From an uncultured Eubacteriales bacterium (lineage in GTDB: Bacteria > Bacillota > Clostridia > Lachnospirales > Lachnospiraceae), in the NCBI GenBank assembly GCA_902772745.1, contig CACYBV010000041.1, positions 1 through 7,345 of the forward strand: a DNA stretch of 7,345 bases, given 5' to 3'. The translations under genes and the position numbers were made by a program. Each line of letters begins with the position of its first letter. Within the stretch, counting starts at the first letter, position 1. The notes under the pieces are model-generated. The model searched no databases, was not told where the DNA came from, and was given only the letters and a program-made list of their open reading frames with translations. Shown here in pieces: positions 1-5,717 of this stretch.

Positions 1-506
1 AGGAGAATCCCGACATCTATCCCGGATGGACAGCGCGTTTTCGCAGGATGCTTCGGGAACGGGGCGTTCTGCGGCTTCATAACCAGCGGACGGAGATCGA
101 AAAGGACGGAAGCCGGATCCTGCTCTCGGAAGCCGTGCTTCCGGAGGAAAGTTATCTGCAGAAATTCCGGAAGAAACCGCTTCCCCAGGGATATTTCGAG
201 GACATTCGCGGGAAAAAACCGGAAGGCTATGAAATAATGCTTGTCCATTCGCCGCAGTATATGAAGGAAGCCTGCGGGTACGGTGCGGATCTGGTCTTTT
301 CGGGACATTTTCACGGCGGAACGGTTCGGCTCTTCGGAATCGGGCTTATGACTCCGCAGTTTCAGCTCCTGAACAGATGGTGTCACGGACTTTACCGGTT
401 CAAAGACCGGTACGGAATCGCCGGTGCGGGACTGGGTACACATACCATCAATATCCGTTTTATGAACCGGCCGGAAATCGTGCTGGTGACACTGAAGAAA
501 GTATGA
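1..506 (+). CDS. Metallophosphoesterase, YkuE/YaeI type (3' part only)
   Basis: This is the C-terminal part of a calcineurin-like, di-metal phosphoesterase; the 5' end lies outside the window. The first full codon is at 3, and the frame is open from there to TGA 504-506, so the ATG at 48 is internal. Two metal-ligand blocks of the family are visible: the His of LVHSP (codon 246-248) and GHFHGG (303-320). The tail has the family's Gly-rich AGAGLGTH stretch and an NRPEIVLVTL ending. The N-terminal D-x-H, GD and GNH(D/E) blocks would lie upstream. Known relatives are often membrane-anchored enzymes acting on phosphodiesters or UDP-diacylglucosamine-like lipids; the substrate here cannot be read from the sequence. 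The stop is 15 bp before the scpA start, so the two are probably co-transcribed. Confidence 0.88.
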   Translation, partial: ENPDIYPGWTARFRRMLRERGVLRLHNQRTEIEKDGSRILLSEAVLPEESYLQKFRKKPLPQGYFEDIRGKKPEGYEIMLVHSPQYMKEACGYGADLVFSGHFHGGTVRLFGIGLMTPQFQLLNRWCHGLYRFKDRYGIAGAGLGTHTINIRFMNRPEIVLVTLKKV

Positions 507-521
507 TTTTTGGATATTCTT

Positions 522-1313
522 ATGAGTCTGGAATTCAGGTTGGATGCATTTGAAGGACCGCTCGACCTCCTTCTTCTGCTGATAGAAAAAAACAAAGTCG
601 ATATCTACGACATCCCCATTGCGCTCATCACCGATCAGTACATGGAGTACTTTGAGGCGATGCAGGAAGAACGCGACCTGGAGGTGCTGTCGGATTTCCT
701 GGTGATGGCAAGCACGCTTCTCGACCTCAAGGCGCGGATGCTTCTTCCCCGTGAAGAAGATGAAAACGGTGAGGAGATCGATCCGAGAGCGGAACTTGTC
801 GAACGCCTCATCGAGTACCAGGAATACAAGATGATGGCGAAACAGCTTCAGGAGTATTTTTCCGAGTCCGAAGGTGCTTTTTTCAGGGAGCAGTCGCTCC
901 CGAAGGAGGTTCGGGACTATGTGCCCGAACTGGACCTTTCGGAATTTCTGTCGGATGTGACGCTCGAGCGGATCCGCGATATTTTTACAATGGTCATCCG
1001 CCGGCAGGAGGAGAAGATCGACCCGGTGCGCTCCCAGTTCGGAAATATTCAGAAAGATCCGGTGCGCATTTCGGACAAGCTCGTGTCGGTCATACGTATC
1101 GGCCGGGAAAAAAAGCGTTTCTCCTTCCGGAAGCTTCTTGAAGGACAGCGCACGAAAGCGGATGTAATCGTGACTTTTTTGGCCTGCCTGGAGCTCATTC
1201 ACATCGGGCAGATCACGGTTTCGCAGGACGAACAGTTCGGTGAGATCAGCCTGACATGGAATGATGACTGCGAACAGGAACTGAGTTTAGAGGAAATCGA
1301 ACAGTATGACTGA
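522..1313 (+). CDS. scpA: Segregation and condensation protein A (kleisin)
   Basis: ScpA is the kleisin subunit that bridges the two SMC heads and, with ScpB, forms the bacterial condensin that organises and segregates the nucleoid. The 263-aa product has the family length. Its N-terminal SMC-neck-binding segment is clear (FEGPLDLLL from residue 10, then NKVDIYDIPI), followed by the conserved helix FLVMASTLLDLKARMLLP (residues 59-76), an acidic linker, and the C-terminal winged helix from about residue 203 (RKLLEGQRTKADVIVTFL) that binds the other SMC head. I chose ATG 522 because the product then begins MSLEFRLDAFEGPLDLL, the usual start. A TTG at 510 in the same frame would add four residues. 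The ribosome binding site is weak (GGAT at 512-515), which suggests coupling to the upstream gene. It overlaps scpB by 8 bp. Confidence 0.97.
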   Translation: MSLEFRLDAFEGPLDLLLLLIEKNKVDIYDIPIALITDQYMEYFEAMQEERDLEVLSDFLVMASTLLDLKARMLLPREEDENGEEIDPRAELVERLIEYQEYKMMAKQLQEYFSESEGAFFREQSLPKEVRDYVPELDLSEFLSDVTLERIRDIFTMVIRRQEEKIDPVRSQFGNIQKDPVRISDKLVSVIRIGREKKRFSFRKLLEGQRTKADVIVTFLACLELIHIGQITVSQDEQFGEISLTWNDDCEQELSLEEIEQYD

Positions 1314-1959
1314 TGAAAGAGAACAGCAGAAGGAAGCGGTGCTCGCGGTGCTTTTCGCGATGGGAAAGCCTGTGGAGTGCGCGAAACTTGCCTATGCGCT
1401 TATGATATCCGAGGAGGAGACGGAGGCGCTTCTTCAGGAAATGCAGGAGGAGCAGGACAGAAGGGAGAGCGGGCTTCGGATCATAAGACTCGAGGATTCC
1501 TACCAGCTCTGCACCCGGGAAAAGTATTATGACACGCTGATCCGCGTCGCTTCACAGCCCGCGAAGCCGGTGCTGACGGACGTGATGCTCGAAGTGCTTT
1601 CGGTAATCGCTTACCGCCAGCCGGTGACGCGCTCCGAAATCGACCGGATCCGCGGGGTGAACAGCGACTACACCGTAAACCGCCTCGTCGATTACCGTCT
1701 GGTAGAGGAAGCCGGGCGCCTTGATGCACCGGGACGGCCGATTCTTTTCCGGACAACGGAGGAATTCCTTCGGGAGTTCGGACTGAGTTCCGCCATGGAG
1801 CTCCCTGAGCTCACGGATGAACTGATGGAGGAAGCGCGGCTGACGGTCCTGAAGGAAACCGGGTATGAAGGCCAGCTTTCCATCGGGGATTACCTCGACG
1901 AAAGCGGGAAGGAAGAAGAGAAAACGGAAAAAGAAGAAAAGGAAGAAAAGGAGGACTGA
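1306..1959 (+). CDS. scpB: Segregation and condensation protein B
   Basis: ScpB dimers bind the middle of the ScpA kleisin and control SMC head engagement. The 217-aa product has two winged-helix units. The first covers about residues 5-80. The second covers about 89-165 and carries the family signatures EVLSVIAYRQPVTRSEID, RIRGVNSD (114-121) and GRLDAPGRPILF (137-148). The C-terminal 20 residues (198-217) are almost only Lys, Glu and Asp, a low-complexity, probably disordered tail. The start ATG 1306 overlaps the scpA stop, with AGAGGA (1289-1294) as ribosome binding site 11 nt upstream, so translation is probably coupled. The purine-rich DNA coding for the tail also supplies the Shine-Dalgarno sequence of the next gene. 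Confidence 0.97.
   Translation: MTDEREQQKEAVLAVLFAMGKPVECAKLAYALMISEEETEALLQEMQEEQDRRESGLRIIRLEDSYQLCTREKYYDTLIRVASQPAKPVLTDVMLEVLSVIAYRQPVTRSEIDRIRGVNSDYTVNRLVDYRLVEEAGRLDAPGRPILFRTTEEFLREFGLSSAMELPELTDELMEEARLTVLKETGYEGQLSIGDYLDESGKEEEKTEKEEKEEKED
1948..1955 (+). promoter_or_regulatory. Ribosome binding site of the YfcE-like gene inside scpB
   Basis: AAGGAGGA is a near-perfect Shine-Dalgarno sequence, 8 nt before ATG 1964, and lies within the last codons of scpB (Lys/Glu-rich tail). It fixes ATG 1964 as the start. An earlier in-frame ATG at 1865 would overlap scpB by 95 bp and give a basic, low-complexity N-terminus that is only the scpB tail read in another frame. Confidence 0.85.
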
Positions 1960-1963
1960 CCGG

Positions 1964-2509
1964 ATGAAGCTGATGATTGCGTCGGACCTGCACGGTTCAC
2001 TGTATTTTTCGGAGAAAATGTTTGCCTGTTTCGACCAGGAAAAGCCGGAGAAGCTGATCCTTCTCGGCGACCTTCTGTACCACGGCGCGAGAAACGATCT
2101 TCCGGAGGGCTATAACACAAAAGGCCTGACGGCGCTTCTGAATGCGCATAAAGACTGCATTATGGCGGTCCGCGGAAACTGCGACGCCGAGATTGACCAG
2201 ACGGTCCTCGCGTTTCCGATTATGGCGGATTACCTTGAAATGTATGTCGACGGACACCGTTTTGTCATTACGCACGGGCATGTATTCAATGAGGACAGCA
2301 TGCTTCCGCACGATCCGGGAACGGTGCTCCTGCACGGGCATACGCACCTCAAAGTCCTTGAGAACCGCGGAGATTTCTGGTACATGAACCCGGGCTCCGT
2401 GTCGATCCCCAAGGATCCGGACGGCATCGGAAGCTATATGATCTACGAGGACGGGGTGTTTACGATCAAGGACCTTGAAGGAAATGAGCTGAAATCTGTC
2501 AGGATCTGA
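1964..2509 (+). CDS. YfcE/MJ0936-type metallophosphodiesterase
   Basis: A cytoplasmic, manganese-type phosphodiesterase of the calcineurin-like superfamily; E. coli YfcE hydrolyses model phosphodiesters, but the natural substrate of the family is unsettled. The 181-aa product matches the family length and has all metal-site blocks: SDLHG (Asp8, His10), LLGDLLYHG (Asp36), RGNCD (Asn72), ITHGH (His104) and LLHGHTH (His126, His128), followed by the typical MNPGSVSIPKD. The loop after Asp36 includes HGARNDLPEGYN, as in YfcE rather than in the YkuE-type gene at the window start. The start is set by the strong Shine-Dalgarno sequence at 1948-1955. It begins 4 nt after the scpB stop, so it belongs to the scpAB transcript. 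I see no membrane segment or signal peptide. Confidence 0.93.
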   Translation: MKLMIASDLHGSLYFSEKMFACFDQEKPEKLILLGDLLYHGARNDLPEGYNTKGLTALLNAHKDCIMAVRGNCDAEIDQTVLAFPIMADYLEMYVDGHRFVITHGHVFNEDSMLPHDPGTVLLHGHTHLKVLENRGDFWYMNPGSVSIPKDPDGIGSYMIYEDGVFTIKDLEGNELKSVRI

Positions 2510-2561
2510 GCTTAAAGGGCGGAGATTTTCGGGCTTTGCCGCATGAAGTCCCTGAGGAAGA

Positions 2562-2594
2562 CGCAGAAAAACAGAATGTTTCAGCGCGTTTTTT
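2562..2594 (+). terminator. Probable intrinsic terminator of the scp cluster
   Basis: CGCAGAAA (2562-2569) can pair with TTTCAGCG (2579-2586), seven base pairs with one A-A mismatch and a 9-nt loop. It is followed two bases later by six T (2589-2594). It lies 52 bp after the phosphodiesterase stop, where a transcript end is expected. The stem is AT-rich and imperfect, so termination may be partial. Confidence 0.45.
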
Positions 2595-2680
2595 CCGTGA
2601 GACATGAGCGGTGAAGCCCGGATTTCCAGGAGAGACCGAATCTTCGGCTTCTATGGATATACGGTTAAAAACCGGGCATA

Positions 2681-2709
2681 TTGATCATATCTCATCATTC
2701 AGATAACAT
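2681..2709 (+). promoter_or_regulatory. Candidate sigma-A promoter of yifB-dprA
   Basis: TTGATC (2681-2686; four of six to TTGACA) and TAACAT (2704-2709; four of six to TATAAT) are separated by exactly 17 bp. This is in the only AT-rich patch of the gap, after the putative terminator. It would give a leader of about 175 nt. A different promoter nearer to yifB cannot be excluded. Confidence 0.4.
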
Positions 2710-2720
2710 TACATAACATT
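2703..2720. repeat. Tandem octamer ATAACATT
   Basis: ATAACATT occurs at 2703-2710 and again at 2713-2720, one helical turn (10 bp) apart. The copies overlap the candidate -10 box and the expected transcription start, a position suited to a DNA-binding protein or to two alternative -10 boxes. It may also be chance in AT-rich DNA. Confidence 0.4.
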
Positions 2721-2817
2721 TCAGAGACCGGATTCTGTCTGAGACGGTTTTTCGGCAGATTCATCTGCTGCCATTCATTCACACTTTTTCAGTTCTGCAG
2801 CATCTGGGGCATTTTCG

Positions 2818-2840
2818 CCGGCCGCTTTTTTCTGCGCCGG
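2818..2840 (+). promoter_or_regulatory. GC-rich hairpin in the yifB leader
   Basis: CCGGC (2818-2822) pairs with GCCGG (2836-2840). Past one bulged C, GC (2824-2825) pairs with GC (2834-2835), leaving the loop TTTTTTCT. No T-run follows, so it is not a terminator. It lies 34 nt before the Shine-Dalgarno sequence and could shape mRNA stability or translation. No known family recognised. Confidence 0.35.
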
Positions 2841-2892
2841 ATTTCAGAAAAAACACGAAAGCAGCATATTTTTCAAAAGGAGGGATACGTTT

Positions 2893-4422
2893 ATGTTCGG
2901 ACGTGTCGATACCTCCGCCATTGTCGGCATCGAAGGGCGGAGGGTAATTGTCGAGGCGGATTACGGGCAGGGCCTTCCGGCCTTTGATATGGTCGGATTC
3001 CTGGGATCCGAAGTCCGCGAAGCACGGGAACGGGTCCGGTCTGCACTTAAAAACACCGGGATCCCGGTTCCGCCGGGCAGGCTGACGGTGAACCTGAGTC
3101 CGGCGGATCTGAGGAAGACGGGAAACGGTTTTGACCTTCCGGTGGCGGTTGCGATCATGACGGCACTGGGGATTCTTCCGCAGGAAATGACGGAGCGCTG
3201 CAGCTTTGTCGGGGAGCTCTCTCTGGACGGCGGTATCCGCGGAATCAGCGGAGTCCTTTCCCATGTGATCCTCGCCCGGGAACTGGGGAAGGAATGCTGT
3301 ATTGTTCCGCGGGAAAACGAACGGGAAGGGGCGGCAATTTCCGGGATCCGGACCTGCGGCTTCTCCGAACTCCGGGAGGTGATGCAGTTTCTCCTGACCG
3401 GGGATTACGGGGAGGCGCCTCCGGACGGGCAGCCGGATGAGAAGATGCCGGAGCACATGCCGGACTTTTCGGAAATACTCGGGCAGGAATCGGTGAAGCG
3501 CGCGGCGGCCGTCGCTTCCGCCGGAATGCACGGGCTTCTCATGATCGGACCGCCCGGGACCGGAAAAACGCTGACTGCAAAGAGGATCCCGACGATTCTC
3601 CCGCCGCTTACGGAAGACGAGCAGATCGAATGCTCCCGGATCCACAGTGTCGCGGGGCTTCTCGATCCCTCGGAAGGGCTGATCAGGATGCGGCCTTTCC
3701 GCTCGCCGCATCATACGGTTTCCGCGAGCGCGCTTGTAGGCGGGGGCGTTATGCCGCATCCGGGGGAGATGAGTCTCGCCCATAACGGGGTTCTGTTCCT
3801 GGACGAACTGCCGGAGTTCCCGAAGAGTGTTCTCGAAGTGATGCGGCAGCCTCTGGAGGATCATGTGGTTATTATTTCAAGAGTACACGGCTCCTACCGC
3901 TTTCCGACCCGCGTCATGCTGGTCTGCGCGATGAACCCCTGCCGCTGTGGATACTATCCTGACCGGAACCGCTGCAAATGTTCCGAAGCTGAGGTGCACC
4001 AGTACCTTTCCCGGCTCTCGCGGCCGCTTCTCGACCGGATCGACATCGCCTGTGAGGTACCGCGCGTGGATATCCGGAAGCTTTCGGATTCGGGTGTTTC
4101 CGGAAAGGATTCCGCGGCGCTCCGGGAAATGGTTGTCCGCGCCTGGGAAATCCAGAAGGAGCGCTACAGAGGACTTGGGATCCTGTTCAATTCGCAGCTT
4201 CAGGGGAGGGACATCCGGAAATACTGTGTGCTCGGGAAAGCGGAGCAGGAGCTTTTGACGGAAGCTTTCGAGAAGCTGGAGCTTTCCGCCCGCGCACACG
4301 ACCGGATACTGAAAGTCGCACGAACAGCGGCGGATATCGACGGGGCGGAGCAGATCGGAACCGCACATCTCGCGGAAGCGATATCGTATCGTGCGGCTGA
4401 CCGTAAATTCTTCGGAGGATAA
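2893..4422 (+). CDS. yifB: YifB/ComM family AAA+ ATPase (Mg-chelatase-like)
   Basis: A 509-aa protein of the YifB/ComM family. In Gram-negative bacteria ComM is a hexameric helicase that promotes branch migration during natural transformation; the Firmicute version is less studied. Residues 1 to about 170 form the Lon-C/ribosomal-S5-like domain (starts MFGRVDTSAIVGIEGRRV, contains NLSPADLRKTG and GFDLPVAVAI). The AAA+ module follows: FSEILGQE, Walker A GPPGTGKT (219-226), RPFRSPHHTVSASALVGGG, Walker B VLFLDE (300-305), and the sensor/arginine region SRPLLDRIDI. The family's cysteine cluster is present (Cys350, Cys352, Cys361, Cys363; NPCRCGYY...CKCS). The C-terminal helical lid ends with RTAADIDG...AISYR. 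ATG 2893 has the ribosome binding site AAAAGGAGGG 8 nt upstream. dprA follows after 4 nt, supporting a shared role in handling incoming or recombining DNA. Confidence 0.96.
   Translation: MFGRVDTSAIVGIEGRRVIVEADYGQGLPAFDMVGFLGSEVREARERVRSALKNTGIPVPPGRLTVNLSPADLRKTGNGFDLPVAVAIMTALGILPQEMTERCSFVGELSLDGGIRGISGVLSHVILARELGKECCIVPRENEREGAAISGIRTCGFSELREVMQFLLTGDYGEAPPDGQPDEKMPEHMPDFSEILGQESVKRAAAVASAGMHGLLMIGPPGTGKTLTAKRIPTILPPLTEDEQIECSRIHSVAGLLDPSEGLIRMRPFRSPHHTVSASALVGGGVMPHPGEMSLAHNGVLFLDELPEFPKSVLEVMRQPLEDHVVIISRVHGSYRFPTRVMLVCAMNPCRCGYYPDRNRCKCSEAEVHQYLSRLSRPLLDRIDIACEVPRVDIRKLSDSGVSGKDSAALREMVVRAWEIQKERYRGLGILFNSQLQGRDIRKYCVLGKAEQELLTEAFEKLELSARAHDRILKVARTAADIDGAEQIGTAHLAEAISYRAADRKFFGG
4414..4418 (+). 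promoter_or_regulatory. Ribosome binding site deciding the dprA start
   Basis: GGAGG lies in the last codons of yifB, 8 nt before ATG 4427. It favours that ATG over an in-frame GTG at 4391, which has no such site and would overlap yifB by 32 bp. Confidence 0.8.
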
Positions 4423-4426
4423 GAGA

Positions 4427-5545
4427 ATGGATGACAGAGAACGCGGATACTTCTTTCTGAGCCAGGTAGCGGCGAACACAGCCGGGCGCAGCCTGGAACT
4501 TCTCCGGGAGCTGGAGCCTTCGGAGCTTCTTGAAATCTCCGGAAATGAGATCCCCGGTTTCGGAATCCCGGCGGATCTGTGTGAAATGGCGGAATATGAG
4601 CGCCTCAGGGACCCGGCGCTTCTCGATACGCTTTATGAGCAGACGGAAAAGAAAGGCCTGCGCTTCCTGAGCCGTGAACACCCGGATTTCCCGGAAGAGT
4701 TCCTTCAGCTTCCGGACCTGCCGGCGGGAATATATGTGCGGGGCGAACTGCCCGGAAAAACGCAGCAGAAGGTCTCGATCGTCGGTTCCCGCCGCTGCAG
4801 TGAATACGGTAAGGAATGCGCGTTCTTTTTCGGAAAGGAGCTCGCGAAAGCCGGCGTACATATCGTATCAGGCATGGCGCTCGGCGTGGACGGCTACGCG
4901 CAGCGCGGCGCGCTGTCCGTATCAGAGAGCGTTTCGTTCCCGGAAGGACACCGGTTTACGACGGCGATCCTCGGCGGCGGCGCCGATATCTGCTATCCCA
5001 GGGAAAATATCGGCCTGTTCCGTTCGATTCTGGATTCCGGCGGCTGTATTCTGTCGGAAAAACCGCCGGGTTACCGTGCAAAGCCCTATGACTTCCCGAA
5101 AAGAAACCGGCTGATCAGTGCTTACGGCGCCTGCCTTGCGGTCATCGAGGCCGCAGAACGTTCCGGGACGCGGACGACGGTCGATCATGCGCTGTCCCTT
5201 GGAAAAGATGTCTTTGCGGTTCCGGGGCGGATCGGGGAACGGATGAGCCTCGGCTGCAATGAGCTTCTGAAAAGCGGCGCGCATATGCTCACCTGCCCCG
5301 AGGATATCCTGCAGTATCTTGGGCTTCAGGTGCAATCGGACACGAAGAAGCCCGTCCGGATCCTGATGAGCCCGGAAGAAAAGGAAATCTATGACTGCAT
5401 CGGTGAGGACCCCGTGCTGATTGACGACCTTCTCCTTCGGTCGAACTTTCCGGTTTCGTTGATTCTCGAGATCCTGATCCGCCTCGAAATGAAGGGGGCG
5501 ATCCAAAAAAGCGCGCTCTCCGGATACGTCCGCGTCCTGACCTGA
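4427..5545 (+). CDS. dprA: DNA-processing protein DprA (Smf)
   Basis: DprA binds incoming single-stranded DNA and loads RecA; many non-competent bacteria keep it too. The 372-aa protein has an N-terminal SAM-like helical region (about 1-80), then the Rossmann-type domain: PAGIYVRGELP, VSIVGSRR (around 117-123), HIVSGMALGVDGYAQRGAL (146-163), TTAILGGGADICYPREN, ILSEKPPG, DFPKRNRLIS (from 222), EAAERSGTRTTVDHALSLGK, VFAVPGRIG and CNELLKSGAHML. A C-terminal winged helix (about 315-372, MSPEEKEIYDCIGEDPVLIDDLL) closes it. Departures from the common pattern are Gln159 where the usual GIDxxAH motif has His, SGTRTT in place of the frequent SGSLIT, and a stretch of extra residues (SVSESVSFPEGHRF) before TTAILG. 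The start is ATG 4427, 4 nt after yifB. The gene usually found next in related genomes, topA, is not here. Confidence 0.96.
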   Translation: MDDRERGYFFLSQVAANTAGRSLELLRELEPSELLEISGNEIPGFGIPADLCEMAEYERLRDPALLDTLYEQTEKKGLRFLSREHPDFPEEFLQLPDLPAGIYVRGELPGKTQQKVSIVGSRRCSEYGKECAFFFGKELAKAGVHIVSGMALGVDGYAQRGALSVSESVSFPEGHRFTTAILGGGADICYPRENIGLFRSILDSGGCILSEKPPGYRAKPYDFPKRNRLISAYGACLAVIEAAERSGTRTTVDHALSLGKDVFAVPGRIGERMSLGCNELLKSGAHMLTCPEDILQYLGLQVQSDTKKPVRILMSPEEKEIYDCIGEDPVLIDDLLLRSNFPVSLILEILIRLEMKGAIQKSALSGYVRVLT

Positions 5546-5574
5546 GCCGCTTGAAGTGACGCCGATGATTCTTT

Positions 5575-5641
5575 GCGGTATCGCACGACGTTTTTCCTTA
5601 TTGCGGGCTGCAGGAAATACAGAATAAGAATTTTGCTTTTT
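5575..5641 (+). terminator. Probable terminator region after dprA
   Basis: Two weak candidates lie in tandem. TGCG-GTAT-CGCA (5575-5586) is a short hairpin followed five bases later by TTTTT (5591-5595). CTTATT (5597-5602) pairs with AATAAG (5623-5628), possibly strengthened inside by CTG/CAG, and is followed by TTTT and TTTTT (5631-5641). Neither is strong alone. The position, 30-95 bp after the dprA stop and just before a promoter, fits a transcript end. Confidence 0.4.
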
Positions 5642-5651
5642 GGGAAACCGA

Positions 5652-5680
5652 TTTACAGTCCGCCGCAGACATGCTATGAT
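5652..5680 (+). promoter_or_regulatory. Sigma-A promoter of the tandem GNAT gene
   Basis: TTTACA (5652-5657; five of six) and TATGAT (5675-5680; five of six) are spaced 17 bp, with the extended -10 TG at 5672-5673 (TGCTATGAT). Transcription should start near 5687. This makes the in-frame TTG 5640, ATG 5676 and ATG 5682 unusable and supports ATG 5718 as the start. Confidence 0.75.
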
Positions 5681-5699
5681 CATGAGAAAGAATGATCAT
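5676..5699. repeat. Two copies of the palindrome ATGATCAT over the -10 box and start site
   Basis: ATGATCAT is its own reverse complement. It occurs at 5676-5683, overlapping the -10 box, and again at 5692-5699, just after the expected start, with centres 16 bp apart. The direct repeat extends to ATGATCATGA (5676-5685 and 5692-5701). The placement is that of an operator, but no regulator is known from this window and the repeat is short. Confidence 0.45.
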
Positions 5700-5706
5700 G
5701 AAGCAC

Positions 5707-5714
5707 AGGGAGGG
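5707..5714 (+). promoter_or_regulatory. Ribosome binding site of the tandem GNAT gene
   Basis: AGGGAGGG lies only 3 nt before ATG 5718 (4 nt from the GGAGG core), closer than usual. It is the only good site between the predicted transcription start and the first conserved residues, so it supports that ATG despite the tight spacing. Confidence 0.6.
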
Positions 5715-5717
5715 CAG

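Larger units (their letters stand above)
2510..2892 (+). other. 383-bp intergenic region between the phosphodiesterase gene and yifB
   Basis: No convincing gene lies here. The stretch holds a weak terminator (2562-2594), a small CGGTT-AAA-AACCG hairpin (2662-2674), a candidate promoter (2681-2709), a tandem octamer (2703-2720), and about 175 nt of leader with several short inverted repeats. These are an ACCG/CGGT stem running into TTTTT (2727-2752), GGCAG/CTGCC (2754-2772) and CCGGC/GCCGG (2818-2840). It ends with an excellent Shine-Dalgarno sequence, AAAAGGAGGG (2875-2884), 8 nt before the yifB ATG. I recognise no known riboswitch or small-RNA family. Confidence 0.6.

Noticed and set aside
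510..521. TTG start giving a four-residue longer ScpA
   Set aside because: ATG 522 gives the family-typical N-terminus, and TTG is a rarer start with no better ribosome binding site.
1865..1963. Upstream ATG giving a longer YfcE-like protein
   Set aside because: The extension is the scpB tail in another frame. ATG 1964 has an ideal Shine-Dalgarno sequence and a family-typical start (MKLMIASDLHG).
2653..2706. 17-codon small ORF (ATG to TAA) in the gap before yifB
   Set aside because: The nearest purine-rich site (AGGAGA) is about 20 nt away, the ORF overlaps the candidate promoter, and the peptide has no feature of note.
2779..3864. 361-codon open frame on the minus strand opposite yifB
   Set aside because: It lies antisense to an unmistakable yifB. 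The product is rich in Arg, Pro and His with no recognisable domain, as expected from the reverse of GC-rich codons, and I see no clear ribosome binding site.
4391..4426. GTG start giving a 12-residue longer DprA
   Set aside because: It overlaps yifB by 32 bp and lacks a ribosome binding site, while ATG 4427 has GGAGG at 8 nt.
5640..5717. 26-residue N-terminal extension of the GNAT protein
   Set aside because: It overlaps a near-consensus promoter; most of it lies before the predicted transcription start.
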